DNA of 6,250 bases from Burkholderiales bacterium (GTDB lineage: Bacteria > Pseudomonadota > Gammaproteobacteria > Burkholderiales > SG8-39), in NCBI GenBank assembly GCA_025929745.1, contig JAICPQ010000169.1, positions 1 to 6,250 on the forward strand, read 5' to 3'. The stretch's first letter is position 1. Each line of letters begins with the position of its first letter. Made by a program: the position numbers and the translations under genes. Shown here piece after piece: positions 1-5,382 of the stretch. The notes under the pieces were generated by a model that did not search any database, was not told the DNA's origin, and was given only the letters and a program-made list of their open reading frames with translations.

Positions 1-158
1 ATCTCCTTCATGAGCTCCGGTGAACCCTCCGGAACCACGACGACTGTTCTCTCGAACCGTCCCCCGTGCTTCTTCATGACTTGAGCGGCGTGCGCCTCAT
101 AGGCGCGAAACTTGTCAATTGCCTCCCGCCGCACGGTAAGAATCGCAACGAGGGTCAT
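1..158 (-). CDS. DUF1330-like small protein (5' part, runs off the window)
   Basis: An ORF starts with ATG at 158-156 and stays open to the left edge, giving 52 codons of the N-terminus. The protein begins MTLVAILTVRREAIDKFRAY and continues with an E-x-H-A-A-x-V-M-K-K-H-G-G segment followed by a hydrophobic V-V-V-V strand and P-E-G. This pattern, in which a first beta strand, a helix carrying R/E and A/Y, a KHGG turn and a second strand follow one another, fits the dimeric ferredoxin-like alpha/beta-barrel family DUF1330. Its biochemical role is not established. I see no strong ribosome binding site; the ATG overlaps the TGA of a possible upstream minus-strand ORF (155-385) as ATGA. The family call is by eye from half of a protein and could also be a related antibiotic-monooxygenase-like barrel. 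Confidence 0.6.
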   Translation of the reverse strand, partial: MTLVAILTVRREAIDKFRAYEAHAAQVMKKHGGRFERTVVVVPEGSPELMKE

Positions 159-385
159 CGGGCCTGGGGACGCGGCGGAGGCTGGAACGCGCAGTTATGC
201 CGCGGCATGTTCTCGGGGAGTTGAACAAACACTACATTGACGAGCGCATCTCCAAGAACACGGGTGCGGTGACCTTTGCCCGTCGTGTCCTCAAGCAGAA
301 TTAAGCTGCCCGAGCAGAACTGCCGGACCTGCATTTGGCTGGACCAATGCGAGCGGACGTCGCAACACACGCGTGTGTAGTTCAC
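155..385 (-). CDS. Doubtful hypothetical protein, 76 aa
   Basis: GTG at 385-383 is preceded by an unusually good Shine-Dalgarno stretch, AGGGAGGGG at 400-392, with a 6-nt spacer. The ORF ends in a TGA that overlaps the ATG of the DUF1330-like gene as ATGA. These two points favour a real, translationally coupled gene. Against it, the protein (starting MNYTRVCCDV, Cys-rich in the first half, ending in a Pro/Arg-rich tail) resembles no family I know. In the part that overlaps the plus-strand ORF at 197-304, third-position GC is only about 57%, lower than in the opposite strand's frame. I keep it as a weak candidate; it and the plus-strand ORFs are mutually exclusive interpretations. Confidence 0.25.
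   Translation of the reverse strand: MNYTRVCCDVRSHWSSQMQVRQFCSGSLILLEDTTGKGHRTRVLGDALVNVVFVQLPENMPRHNCAFQPPPRPQAR
197..304 (+). CDS. Possible small protein or gene remnant, 35 aa
   Basis: ATG at 197-199 to TAA at 302-304. The product starts MPRHVLGELNKHYIDER and continues with a basic I-S-K-N-T-G-A-V-T-F-A-R-R segment. Counting by eye, about 74% of third codon positions and only about 34% of second positions are G or C, the contrast expected of a real coding frame in a GC-rich genome. It has no clear Shine-Dalgarno sequence. The frame is open back to a TAA at 137-139, so the ATG may lie inside a longer, decayed reading frame. I do not recognise the family. It may be a small gene or the remnant of a larger plus-strand gene. 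Confidence 0.3.
   Translation: MPRHVLGELNKHYIDERISKNTGAVTFARRVLKQN
285..380 (+). CDS. Possible small Cys-rich protein or remnant, 31 aa
   Basis: A short frame from GTG at 285 to TAG at 378-380, overlapping the end of the 35-aa ORF in another frame. The product contains L-P-E-Q-N-C-R-T-C-I-W-L-D-Q-C-E-R, a C-x2-C-x6-C arrangement that looks like a small metal-binding knuckle of the sort seen in short phage- or plasmid-borne proteins. About 77% of third positions are G or C. No ribosome binding site is evident, and a TTG at 276 is an alternative start. No fourth ligand is visible before the stop, so the motif may be cut short. This is low-confidence; a frameshifted continuation of the ORF at 197-304 is an alternative reading. 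Confidence 0.22.
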   Translation: MSSSRIKLPEQNCRTCIWLDQCERTSQHTRV

Positions 386-391
386 TTCGTT

Positions 392-400
392 CCCCTCCCT
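392..400 (-). promoter_or_regulatory. Strong Shine-Dalgarno-like sequence
   Basis: AGGGAGGGG on the minus strand, six bases before GTG 385-383 of the doubtful 76-aa ORF. It is the best match to the anti-Shine-Dalgarno sequence that I noticed in the window, which is odd for an ORF without recognisable homology. Confidence 0.4.
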
Positions 401-476
401 ATGCAGCGGCAGGTTCTAACTCAGCGGCATAATGTCCATGTTTAGGCGTGTTACGCGGCTGGCATGCGCGGGCGCG

Positions 477-1586
477 TTACCAGGCAGCCGGGCGTGCGAG
501 CTTCGCGCCCGGCCACGCATCGGGGCGGCTGCGCGCGTACTGCGGCGGGTAGTCGAGCGGCACGCCGAAGCGCTCGGCGGCGTGCCAGACCCAGCGTGGG
601 TTGTCGAGAAAAGCGCGCGCCATCGCCACCATGTCGGCCTTCCCCGAGGCAAGGATGTCCTCGGCCTGCGCCGGGTCGGCGATCATGCCGACCGCGCGCG
701 TTTGAACTCCCGCTTCCTTGCGGACTCGCTCTGCGAACGGGACCTGATAGCCCGGCGTCACGGGAATCTTCTGATGAGAGACGGTGCCGCCGCTCGACAC
801 GCAGACGAAGTCGACGCCCGCGCGCTTGAGCTCGCGCGCGTACGCAACCGCATCCTCAATATGCCAACCGCCTTCGGCCCAATCGCTGCCGTTGATGCGC
901 GCACCGAGCGCGCGCTCCTTCGGCCACACCTCGCGCACCGCGCGGGTCACCTCGAGCGGGAAACGCATGCAATTGCGGCCGTACTCGTCCTTTCTTTGGT
1001 TGGAGAGCGGCGACAGGAACTGCTGGAGCAGATAGCCATGCGCTGAATGCAGCTCGAGGACGTCGAAGCCGATGCGCTTCGCGCGCTCCGCGGCGGCGAC
1101 GAAGGCGTCCACGACCGATCGGATCTCGCCCGGGGAAAGCTCGTGCGGCACATGCCATCCGTCGGCGAACGGTATGGCCGAAGGCGCCAGGGTCTGCCAC
1201 GGTGATTCGTCCGGCCCGAGCGGCTTTCCGCCCTTGAACGGCGGATGCGTGGAGGCTTTGCGCCCCGCGTGTCCGATTTGAATTCCGACCGGATTCTTCG
1301 TGATGCCGCGATAAACCTTCACCACGCGCGCCATGGCGGCTTCGTTGTCGTCGCTGTAGAGGCCGGTGCAGCCGTGCGTGATGCGCCCTTCGGGCGTGAC
1401 GCCGGTCGCCTCCACGACGAAGAGGCCCGCGCCCGAGACCGCGTAGGTGCCGACGTGCATGACATGCCAGTCGGTCATCGACCCGTCATGCGCCGAGTAC
1501 TGACACATGGGCGAGACGACGATGCGATTGGGAAGCGTAATGCCGCCGAGATCGATCGGCGTGAACAGCTTAGGGCGCGCGGACAG
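477..1586 (-). CDS. NADH:flavin oxidoreductase, Old Yellow Enzyme (YqjM-like) family
   Basis: FMN-dependent TIM-barrel ene-reductase; family members reduce activated C=C bonds with NAD(P)H. Starting at CTG 1586-1584 the protein has 369 residues and begins SARPKLFTPIDLGGITLPNR after the initiator, the usual family N-terminus. Visible active-site features are M-C-Q-Y with Cys28 and Tyr30 (the Cys/Tyr pair of the YqjM branch), H-A-G-R-K at 106-110, H-S-A-H-G-Y-L with the substrate-binding His180 and His183, the S-P-L-S-N-x-R-x-D-E-Y-G loop, and A-R-I-N-G-S-D-W around Arg230. The C-terminus (M-A-R-x-F-L-x-N-P-R-W) is complete. The first ATG in frame is at 1508, just before C-Q-Y; starting there would remove the first beta strand. 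No ATG, GTG or TTG lies between it and the upstream in-frame TGA near 1613, so CTG is inferred, with purine-rich AAAGAAAGAAA upstream. With CTG it overlaps the pxpA stop by 17 bp. Physiological substrate unknown. Confidence 0.9.
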   Translation of the reverse strand: MSARPKLFTPIDLGGITLPNRIVVSPMCQYSAHDGSMTDWHVMHVGTYAVSGAGLFVVEATGVTPEGRITHGCTGLYSDDNEAAMARVVKVYRGITKNPVGIQIGHAGRKASTHPPFKGGKPLGPDESPWQTLAPSAIPFADGWHVPHELSPGEIRSVVDAFVAAAERAKRIGFDVLELHSAHGYLLQQFLSPLSNQRKDEYGRNCMRFPLEVTRAVREVWPKERALGARINGSDWAEGGWHIEDAVAYARELKRAGVDFVCVSSGGTVSHQKIPVTPGYQVPFAERVRKEAGVQTRAVGMIADPAQAEDILASGKADMVAMARAFLDNPRWVWHAAERFGVPLDYPPQYARSRPDAWPGAKLARPAAW

Positions 1587-2319
1587 AGATATTTCTTTCT
1601 TTGAAAGCTGTCCTCAACGCCGCGGCGAATGCCGCGGCTCCGGGTTGATCGCCGTGCAGGCACAGCGTGTCGGCGGCGACCGGCACGCGCTTGCCCGAGA
1701 GGCTGGTGACGTAGCCCTCCTCGATCATCGCGAGCGCCTGTTTTACCGATTTCGCGGCGTCCTCGATCATGCCGCCGGGCTTGTCGCGCGGCGCGAGCGT
1801 GCCGTCGTCCGAATACCCGCGGTCGGCGAACACCTCGCCGCATACGGGAATTGCGGCGCGCTTCGCAATTTCGTAGTTCTTGCTCTTGGAGAGCACATAC
1901 AGCATGCAACCAAGATCCTTCGCGGCGCGCACCATGGCGTCGGAAAGCCCCTCGTCGTTCGCCGCCATGTTGTAGAGCGCGCCGTGGCACTTGATGTGAT
2001 GGAGCTTTGCGCCGGCCGCGCGCGCGAAGCCCTCGACCGCCCCGGCCTGGTAGACGACAAGGTCGTACATCTCCTGGGGCGAGATCTTCATCGGCCGGCG
2101 GCCGAAGCCCTGGATATCGGGAAGCGACGGATGCGCGCCGATCGCGACGCCGTGGTCGAGCGCGAGGCGCACGGTCTTGCGGATCGTCGCCGGATCGCCG
2201 CCGTGGAAGCCGCAGGCGATGTTCGCCGAGCTGATGTGCGGCATGACCTCGCCGTCCGCGCCCATCTTCCAGGCGCCGTAGCTCTCGCCCATGTCGCAGT
2301 TGAGATCGATCGTCTTCAT
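1570..2319 (-). CDS. pxpA: 5-oxoprolinase subunit A (LamB/YcsF family)
   Basis: Subunit A of the PxpABC 5-oxoprolinase, which with PxpB and PxpC hydrolyses 5-oxo-L-proline (pyroglutamate) to glutamate at the cost of ATP in the cytosol. The 249-aa length matches the family (E. coli YbgL is about 244). Conserved blocks are I-D-L-N-C-D-M-G-E (4-12), S-S-A-N-I-A-C-G-F-H-G-G-D (30-42), G-V-A-I-G-A-H-P-S-L-P-D (57-68), H-x-K-x-H-G-A-L-Y-N (108-117), E-V-F-A-D-R-G-Y (162-169) and C-L-H-G-D (220-224). In the fourth block the usual Lys-Pro-His is Lys-Cys-His (Cys111). ATG at 2319-2317 is chosen over an in-frame ATG at 2364 because it gives the canonical M-K-x-I-D-L-N start and lies one base after the pxpC stop (TGA-A-ATG), implying translational coupling. 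Confidence 0.95.
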   Translation of the reverse strand: MKTIDLNCDMGESYGAWKMGADGEVMPHISSANIACGFHGGDPATIRKTVRLALDHGVAIGAHPSLPDIQGFGRRPMKISPQEMYDLVVYQAGAVEGFARAAGAKLHHIKCHGALYNMAANDEGLSDAMVRAAKDLGCMLYVLSKSKNYEIAKRAAIPVCGEVFADRGYSDDGTLAPRDKPGGMIEDAAKSVKQALAMIEEGYVTSLSGKRVPVAADTLCLHGDQPGAAAFAAALRTAFKERNISVRAP

Positions 2320-2320
2320 T

Positions 2321-3295
2321 TCACTTGCGCTGGTATTCCCATGCGATGCCGCGCAGCGCCGCATTCAGGCGTTCGCGCGCGTCGCGCCTGAGCTCGGTCG
2401 CCATCTCCAGGCTGCACTTCGCGAAGTGCACCTTGCCGCCCGGCGCGAGCTGCGCGAGGCGCGCCACGTCGGCCGAGGCGATCTCGGCGATGCGCGGATA
2501 GCCGCCGGTCGTCTGATGATCGGCCATGAGCGCGATCGGCACGCCGCTCGGCGGCACCTGCACCGAGCCCAGGCAGGTCGGCCCGGATAGTATCTCATCG
2601 GCTTCCGGGCGGCCGAGGGGCGGGCCGCTTAGGCGAAAGCCCATGCGGTTCGAATCGGGCGCGACGCTCCACACCGTGTCAAAAAACGCGCGCTGCGAGT
2701 TCGAATCGAAGCTCGGGAAATGCTGGCCCTCGATCACGTGCACGAGGATCGGCTCGCGATCCGGCACTGTGAGCGGCCGCGCCGACCATTTCACCGTAGC
2801 GTCCTTCGTTTTCTTGAGCGAAGTGAAGCGCTCGACCGCCTGAGGCTCGCGCAGCGGCAGGACGTCGCCGTGTTTGAGCGCGCGGCCTTCCAGCCCGCCG
2901 AAGTGTCCCGGGAGATACGTGCTGCGGCTGCCGAGCACCGGCTCGACCGCAAAGCCGCCCGCGACCGCGAGGTAGGCACGCGCGCCGCGCGCCGCGCGTC
3001 CGACGTTGAAGCGCGTGCCCTTACGCGCGAGCACCGGACGGTTGTGCGGGAAGCTCGATTGGAATTCCGCCCCGCACACCGCGACAAGCGTGTCTTCCTC
3101 GAAAAGGATCTCCGGGCCAATCACGGTCATCTCGAGCGCGGCCTCGTCGAGTGCGTTGCCCACGAGCGCGTTCGCGAGAGTGAGCGACACCTTGTCCATG
3201 GCCCCGCCGGGGCACAGACCCACGCGCTGAAAGCCATGGCGCCCATAGTCCTGCAGGGTCGTGAGCAAACCAGGGCGCAAGACCTTGACTGTCAT
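2321..3295 (-). CDS. pxpC: 5-oxoprolinase subunit C (biotin-dependent carboxyltransferase / KipA-like)
   Basis: Large subunit of the 5-oxoprolinase, a member of the KipA / urea amidolyase carboxyltransferase-like family. The 324 aa match the usual length. Visible features are the N-terminal V-L-R-P-G-L-L-T-T-L-Q-D-Y-G-R (5-19), G-A-M-D (31-34), A-L-E-M-T (53-57), A-Y-L-A-V-A-G-G (107-114), G-S-R-S-T-Y (122-127), S-N-R-M-G-F-R-L (215-222), Q-T-T-G-G-Y-P-R-I-A (261-270) and F-A-K-C-S-L-E (291-297). The frame is open much further upstream (to 3865) only because it runs opposite to pxpB; the ATG at 3295-3293 gives the family N-terminus and overlaps the pxpB TGA as ATGA, with GAGAAG just upstream as a modest ribosome binding site. 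Confidence 0.95.
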   Translation of the reverse strand: MTVKVLRPGLLTTLQDYGRHGFQRVGLCPGGAMDKVSLTLANALVGNALDEAALEMTVIGPEILFEEDTLVAVCGAEFQSSFPHNRPVLARKGTRFNVGRAARGARAYLAVAGGFAVEPVLGSRSTYLPGHFGGLEGRALKHGDVLPLREPQAVERFTSLKKTKDATVKWSARPLTVPDREPILVHVIEGQHFPSFDSNSQRAFFDTVWSVAPDSNRMGFRLSGPPLGRPEADEILSGPTCLGSVQVPPSGVPIALMADHQTTGGYPRIAEIASADVARLAQLAPGGKVHFAKCSLEMATELRRDARERLNAALRGIAWEYQRK

Positions 3296-4002
3296 TTTTG
3301 CTTCTCGAGCTCGAGGAACTCCTCGCGGCCGATCGCGCGGAAACGCACGCGGTCGCCGGGCCAGAGCAGGCTGGGGCGGCTGCGCTTCGCATCGAAGAGC
3401 ACTCTGGGCGTGCGCCCAATTACATTCCATCCGCCCGAGATCGCGTACGGGTAGACCACGGTCTGCTCGTTCGCGATCGCTACCGAGCCCGCCGGCACCA
3501 CTGCGCGCGGCGAAGCACGCCGCGGCACGGCAAGCTTGGCATGCAGCCCGCCCATGTACGCATGCCCGGGCGCGAATCCCATCATGAGCACGCGGTACTC
3601 GCCCGCCTCGTGCAGCTGGCAAACCTCCTCCGGCTCGAGCTGCGCCTTCTTCGCCACTTCCTTGAGATCCAGCGCGAACTCGGGCTCGTAGCACACCGGC
3701 AGCTCGACCTCGCGTCCGGCATCGTCCTTCATCTCCAGGCTCTCCTTGAGCGAGCCGTTGACGATCTCGAGGGCCGCCTCGAGCGGCTCGGCCGGAAACC
3801 CCTCGTGGTCCGGATCGAAGTGCAGCGCCACGCCGCCCAGCGCCGGCACCACGTCCCGGATCCACGGCACCTTCTGCTTGAGGATGAGGAGCGCGAGCCG
3901 CTGCACGACGCTGTTCACCTCGAGGTCGAGCGTCGTCGAGAACTCGATGTACGCCGCCGAGTCGCCGAGCGGCACGACGGCGAGAGGTCGCGGTTTAGCC
4001 AG
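3292..4002 (-). CDS. pxpB: 5-oxoprolinase subunit B (KipI-like)
   Basis: Subunit B of the 5-oxoprolinase, from the KipI / allophanate-hydrolase subunit 1 family. Recognisable blocks are P-L-G-D-S-A (N-terminus), L-P-V-C-Y-E-P-E in the middle, E-Y-R-V-L-M-M-G-F-A-P-G-H-A-Y-M-G-G-L, P-R-R-A-S-P-R-x-x-V-P-A-G-S-V-A-I, Q-T-x-V-Y-P-x-A-x-x-G-G-W-N-x-I-G-R-T and W-P-G-D-R-V-R-F near the C-terminus. The start is uncertain. CTG at 4002-4000 (236 aa) has GGAG nine bases upstream and places P-L-G-D-S at residues 11-15; GTG at 3975-3973 (227 aa) has no visible Shine-Dalgarno and begins right at P-L-G-D-S. The open frame reaches 4143 but that part lies opposite frame to the ORF6N gene and is not homologous. 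First gene of pxpBCA, ending with an ATGA overlap with pxpC. Confidence 0.92.
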   Translation of the reverse strand: MAKPRPLAVVPLGDSAAYIEFSTTLDLEVNSVVQRLALLILKQKVPWIRDVVPALGGVALHFDPDHEGFPAEPLEAALEIVNGSLKESLEMKDDAGREVELPVCYEPEFALDLKEVAKKAQLEPEEVCQLHEAGEYRVLMMGFAPGHAYMGGLHAKLAVPRRASPRAVVPAGSVAIANEQTVVYPYAISGGWNVIGRTPRVLFDAKRSRPSLLWPGDRVRFRAIGREEFLELEKQK

Positions 4003-4456
4003 TCCTATTCGCTCCGCACAAAACCGATACCTCGACGGTTTCCTTGCACTGGCGGCCGAACAAGCTCGCGAATCGCGTCGAAAACCGCCTTGAATTGCCG
4101 ATCCCCAGGGCATCCCGAAGACCGACGAACGCCCGGACCACATATAGGCTCACATGCACGGCTAGCGCGGTATTCAATACCGATGCGGCCATAAGGGCTC
4201 CGTGCTCGGTGAACGCATACGGCATGGTGGGCGAATATTTGAGCCTGGCGAGGTGGTCACAATTTGCAACCACCTCGTCTCGCTCTGCGCGCGTAAGTTG
4301 AAACACAAAGTCCGGCGGAAAGCGCTTCTTATTCCTATTGACCTGCTGATTCAGCCGTTTAGTGGTCACTCCGTATAGCGAGGCCAGGTCCGCGTCGATG
4401 AGCGCCTTATGTCCGCGAATAACAAGAATTCGCCGTGCAATGGCGAACGATGACAT
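3995..4456 (-). pseudogene. ORF6N-domain protein, frameshifted at its C-terminal part
   Basis: ATG at 4456-4454 opens a 153-codon frame. Residues 1-117 are a good ORF6N (KilA-N-related, putative DNA-binding) domain: L-I-D-A-D-L-A-S-L-Y-G-V-T-T-K-R-L-N-Q-Q-V at 19-39, R-F-P-P-D-F-V-F-Q-L-T at 45-55, P-Y-A-F-T-E-H-G-A-L-M-A-A-S-V-L at 79-94, and Y-V-V-R-A-F-V-G-L-R at 105-114. From about residue 118 the sequence stops resembling the family. The expected tail (D-A-I-R-E-L-V-R-P-P then R-R-G-I-G-F) appears instead in another frame from 4103 to a TAG at 4007-4005. The coiled linker normally between the two parts is absent, so a deletion that also shifted the frame is the simplest reading. Such genes are common in phages and mobile elements. 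It splits the nitrile hydratase-like and pxp genes. A shortened protein could still be made. Confidence 0.8.
4012..4015 (-). promoter_or_regulatory. Possible ribosome binding site for a CTG start of pxpB
   Basis: GGAG on the minus strand at 4015-4012, nine bases before CTG 4002-4000. It falls inside the final codons of the ORF6N remnant. The alternative GTG at 3975 lacks any purine-rich motif at proper distance. Confidence 0.4.
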
Positions 4457-4495
4457 TGCCGTGCCGGTATCTGGCCCAGCCCTGATGACACTCTC

Positions 4496-5098
4496 CTAAT
4501 CGTTGGGACCCTTAGGGACAGCAACGCCGATCATCGAGTCGCGGTTGACCAGACCGGCCAGACGCTCCTCGCTCCAGCCCTCGGTGCCCGCTGGGCGCAT
4601 GGGGATAACGATGTAGCGCATATCGGCGGTGGAGTCGTGCACCCGGATCTGTATGCGGTCCGGAATCTTCAGCCCGAATTCGGCGAGCACCGCGCGCGGC
4701 TCGCGCACCATGCGCGAGCGGTAATTGCGCGACTTGTACCACTCGGGCGGGATACCGAGCAGCATGCGCGGATAGCACGAGCACAGCGTGCAGACGATCG
4801 CGTTATGCACCTGCGGCGTGTTCTCCACCGCGACGAGCTTGAGCGCTGGCACGTCCAGGCCCAGCTCCTCGCACGCCTTCGTGCCGTTTTCGAGCAGGCG
4901 TTTCTTGTATTCCGGATCGACCCAGGCGCGCGCCACGACTTTCGCGCCGCGCTCGGGCGTGCGCTTGCGCATGTCTTCGACTGCGGCATTCACCTGCTCC
5001 TCGGTGACGATGCCCTTCTCCACGAGCAGCTCGCGCAGGCTCACTTCCATCAACTGGAAATAGCTGAGCGGCCGATAGGGTCCTTGGTCTTCCTTCAT
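4496..5098 (-). CDS. nthA: Nitrile hydratase alpha-type subunit (cobalt type) / thiocyanate hydrolase gamma-like
   Basis: Metal-binding catalytic subunit; the family hydrates nitriles to amides or hydrolyses thiocyanate at a low-spin Co(III) or Fe(III) centre. The 200-aa protein has the usual N-terminal helices (L-R-E-L-L-V-E-K-G-I-V-T-E-E-Q-V at 22-37), A-R-A-W-V-D-P-E-Y-K-K-R-L-L at 56-69, the metal claw V-C-T-L-C-S-C-Y-P at 102-110 (Cys103, Cys106, Ser107, Cys108) and R-P-A-G-T-E-G-W-S-E-E-x-L at 168-180. Thr between the first cysteines is typical of the cobalt type, where Fe enzymes have Ser. The claw cysteines are normally oxidised after translation. ATG at 5098-5096 overlaps the TGA of the SH3-like subunit as ATGA. 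Sequence alone does not decide between nitrile hydratase and thiocyanate hydrolase; nthA is used as the family symbol. Confidence 0.9.
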   Translation of the reverse strand: MKEDQGPYRPLSYFQLMEVSLRELLVEKGIVTEEQVNAAVEDMRKRTPERGAKVVARAWVDPEYKKRLLENGTKACEELGLDVPALKLVAVENTPQVHNAIVCTLCSCYPRMLLGIPPEWYKSRNYRSRMVREPRAVLAEFGLKIPDRIQIRVHDSTADMRYIVIPMRPAGTEGWSEERLAGLVNRDSMIGVAVPKGPND

Positions 5099-5382
5099 GC
5101 TTTCTCGAGCCAGTGTTGAAAGATCTCCACTTCCACGACGTCGGCGGCGCTGCCGTTGTAATCGGGCCAGACGTCCTTTTGCGCGAAGCGCACCCGGTAG
5201 AGCGGCACGGGCGGCAGGCCGTCGCGCATCTGCGCCAGCTCTTCCGGATTCGGAAACGCGCCGCAAATGCGCTCGACGGTGCCGGTGCAGCCGCGGATGT
5301 AGAACGGCGTGCGCACGTGGCCGAGCGGATAGGCATTGAGCACCTTGACGCGCTCGCCCGGTTTAAACCTTGGTTCGACCAT
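5095..5382 (-). CDS. Nitrile hydratase beta C-terminal (SH3-like) subunit, stand-alone
   Basis: A 95-aa protein equal to the C-terminal half of an ordinary nitrile hydratase beta subunit, here encoded as its own gene as in the alpha subunit of thiocyanate hydrolase (ScnA). It opens with F-K-P-G-E-R-V-K-V (6-14), then P-L-G-H-V-R-T-P-F-Y-I-R-G-C-T-G (19-34), L-Y-R-V-R-F (61-66) and a C-terminal E-V-E-I-F-Q-H-W-L-E (83-92). The Arg of Y-x-V-R-F corresponds to the conserved beta Arg that contacts the oxidised cysteines of the alpha claw. ATG at 5382-5380 lies inside the upstream gene (20-bp overlap with its TAA at 5363) and the stop overlaps the next ATG, so the three subunits should be translated together. 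Confidence 0.85.
   Translation of the reverse strand: MVEPRFKPGERVKVLNAYPLGHVRTPFYIRGCTGTVERICGAFPNPEELAQMRDGLPPVPLYRVRFAQKDVWPDYNGSAADVVEVEIFQHWLEKA

Larger units (their letters stand above)
159..476. other. Gap of 318 bp between the DUF1330-like and oxidoreductase genes
   Basis: This is the only stretch above 300 bp without a recognisable gene. It is visibly less GC-rich than the surrounding coding DNA. It holds the two plus-strand short ORFs and the competing minus-strand ORF described separately. No tRNA-like cloverleaf, hairpin followed by a T-run, or convincing sigma-70 promoter is apparent by eye on either strand. The break in the close packing seen elsewhere suggests that transcription of the upstream cluster ends or is reset here. 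Confidence 0.5.

Noticed and set aside
197..208. Perfect 12-bp palindrome ATGCCGCGGCAT
   Set aside because: A single short GC-rich palindrome without a second copy, loop or promoter context is not enough to call an operator.
420..476. Possible promoter (TGGACA on the minus strand) or terminator after the oxidoreductase
   Set aside because: No -10 box at suitable spacing, and no stable hairpin followed by a T-run.
1507..2391. Long plus-strand open frame of 294 codons opposite pxpA and the oxidoreductase
   Set aside because: It is Arg/His/Ala-rich, matches no family and lies opposite genes with clear homology; such antisense frames are usual in GC-rich DNA.
3296..3865. Upstream extension of the pxpC reading frame
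   Set aside because: The added residues are Arg/Ala-rich and overlap pxpB out of frame; the ATG at 3295 gives the family N-terminus.
3298..4194. Long plus-strand open frame opposite pxpB and the ORF6N remnant
   Set aside because: Low-complexity Arg/Leu/His-rich translation, antisense to pxpB, no start signal or homology.
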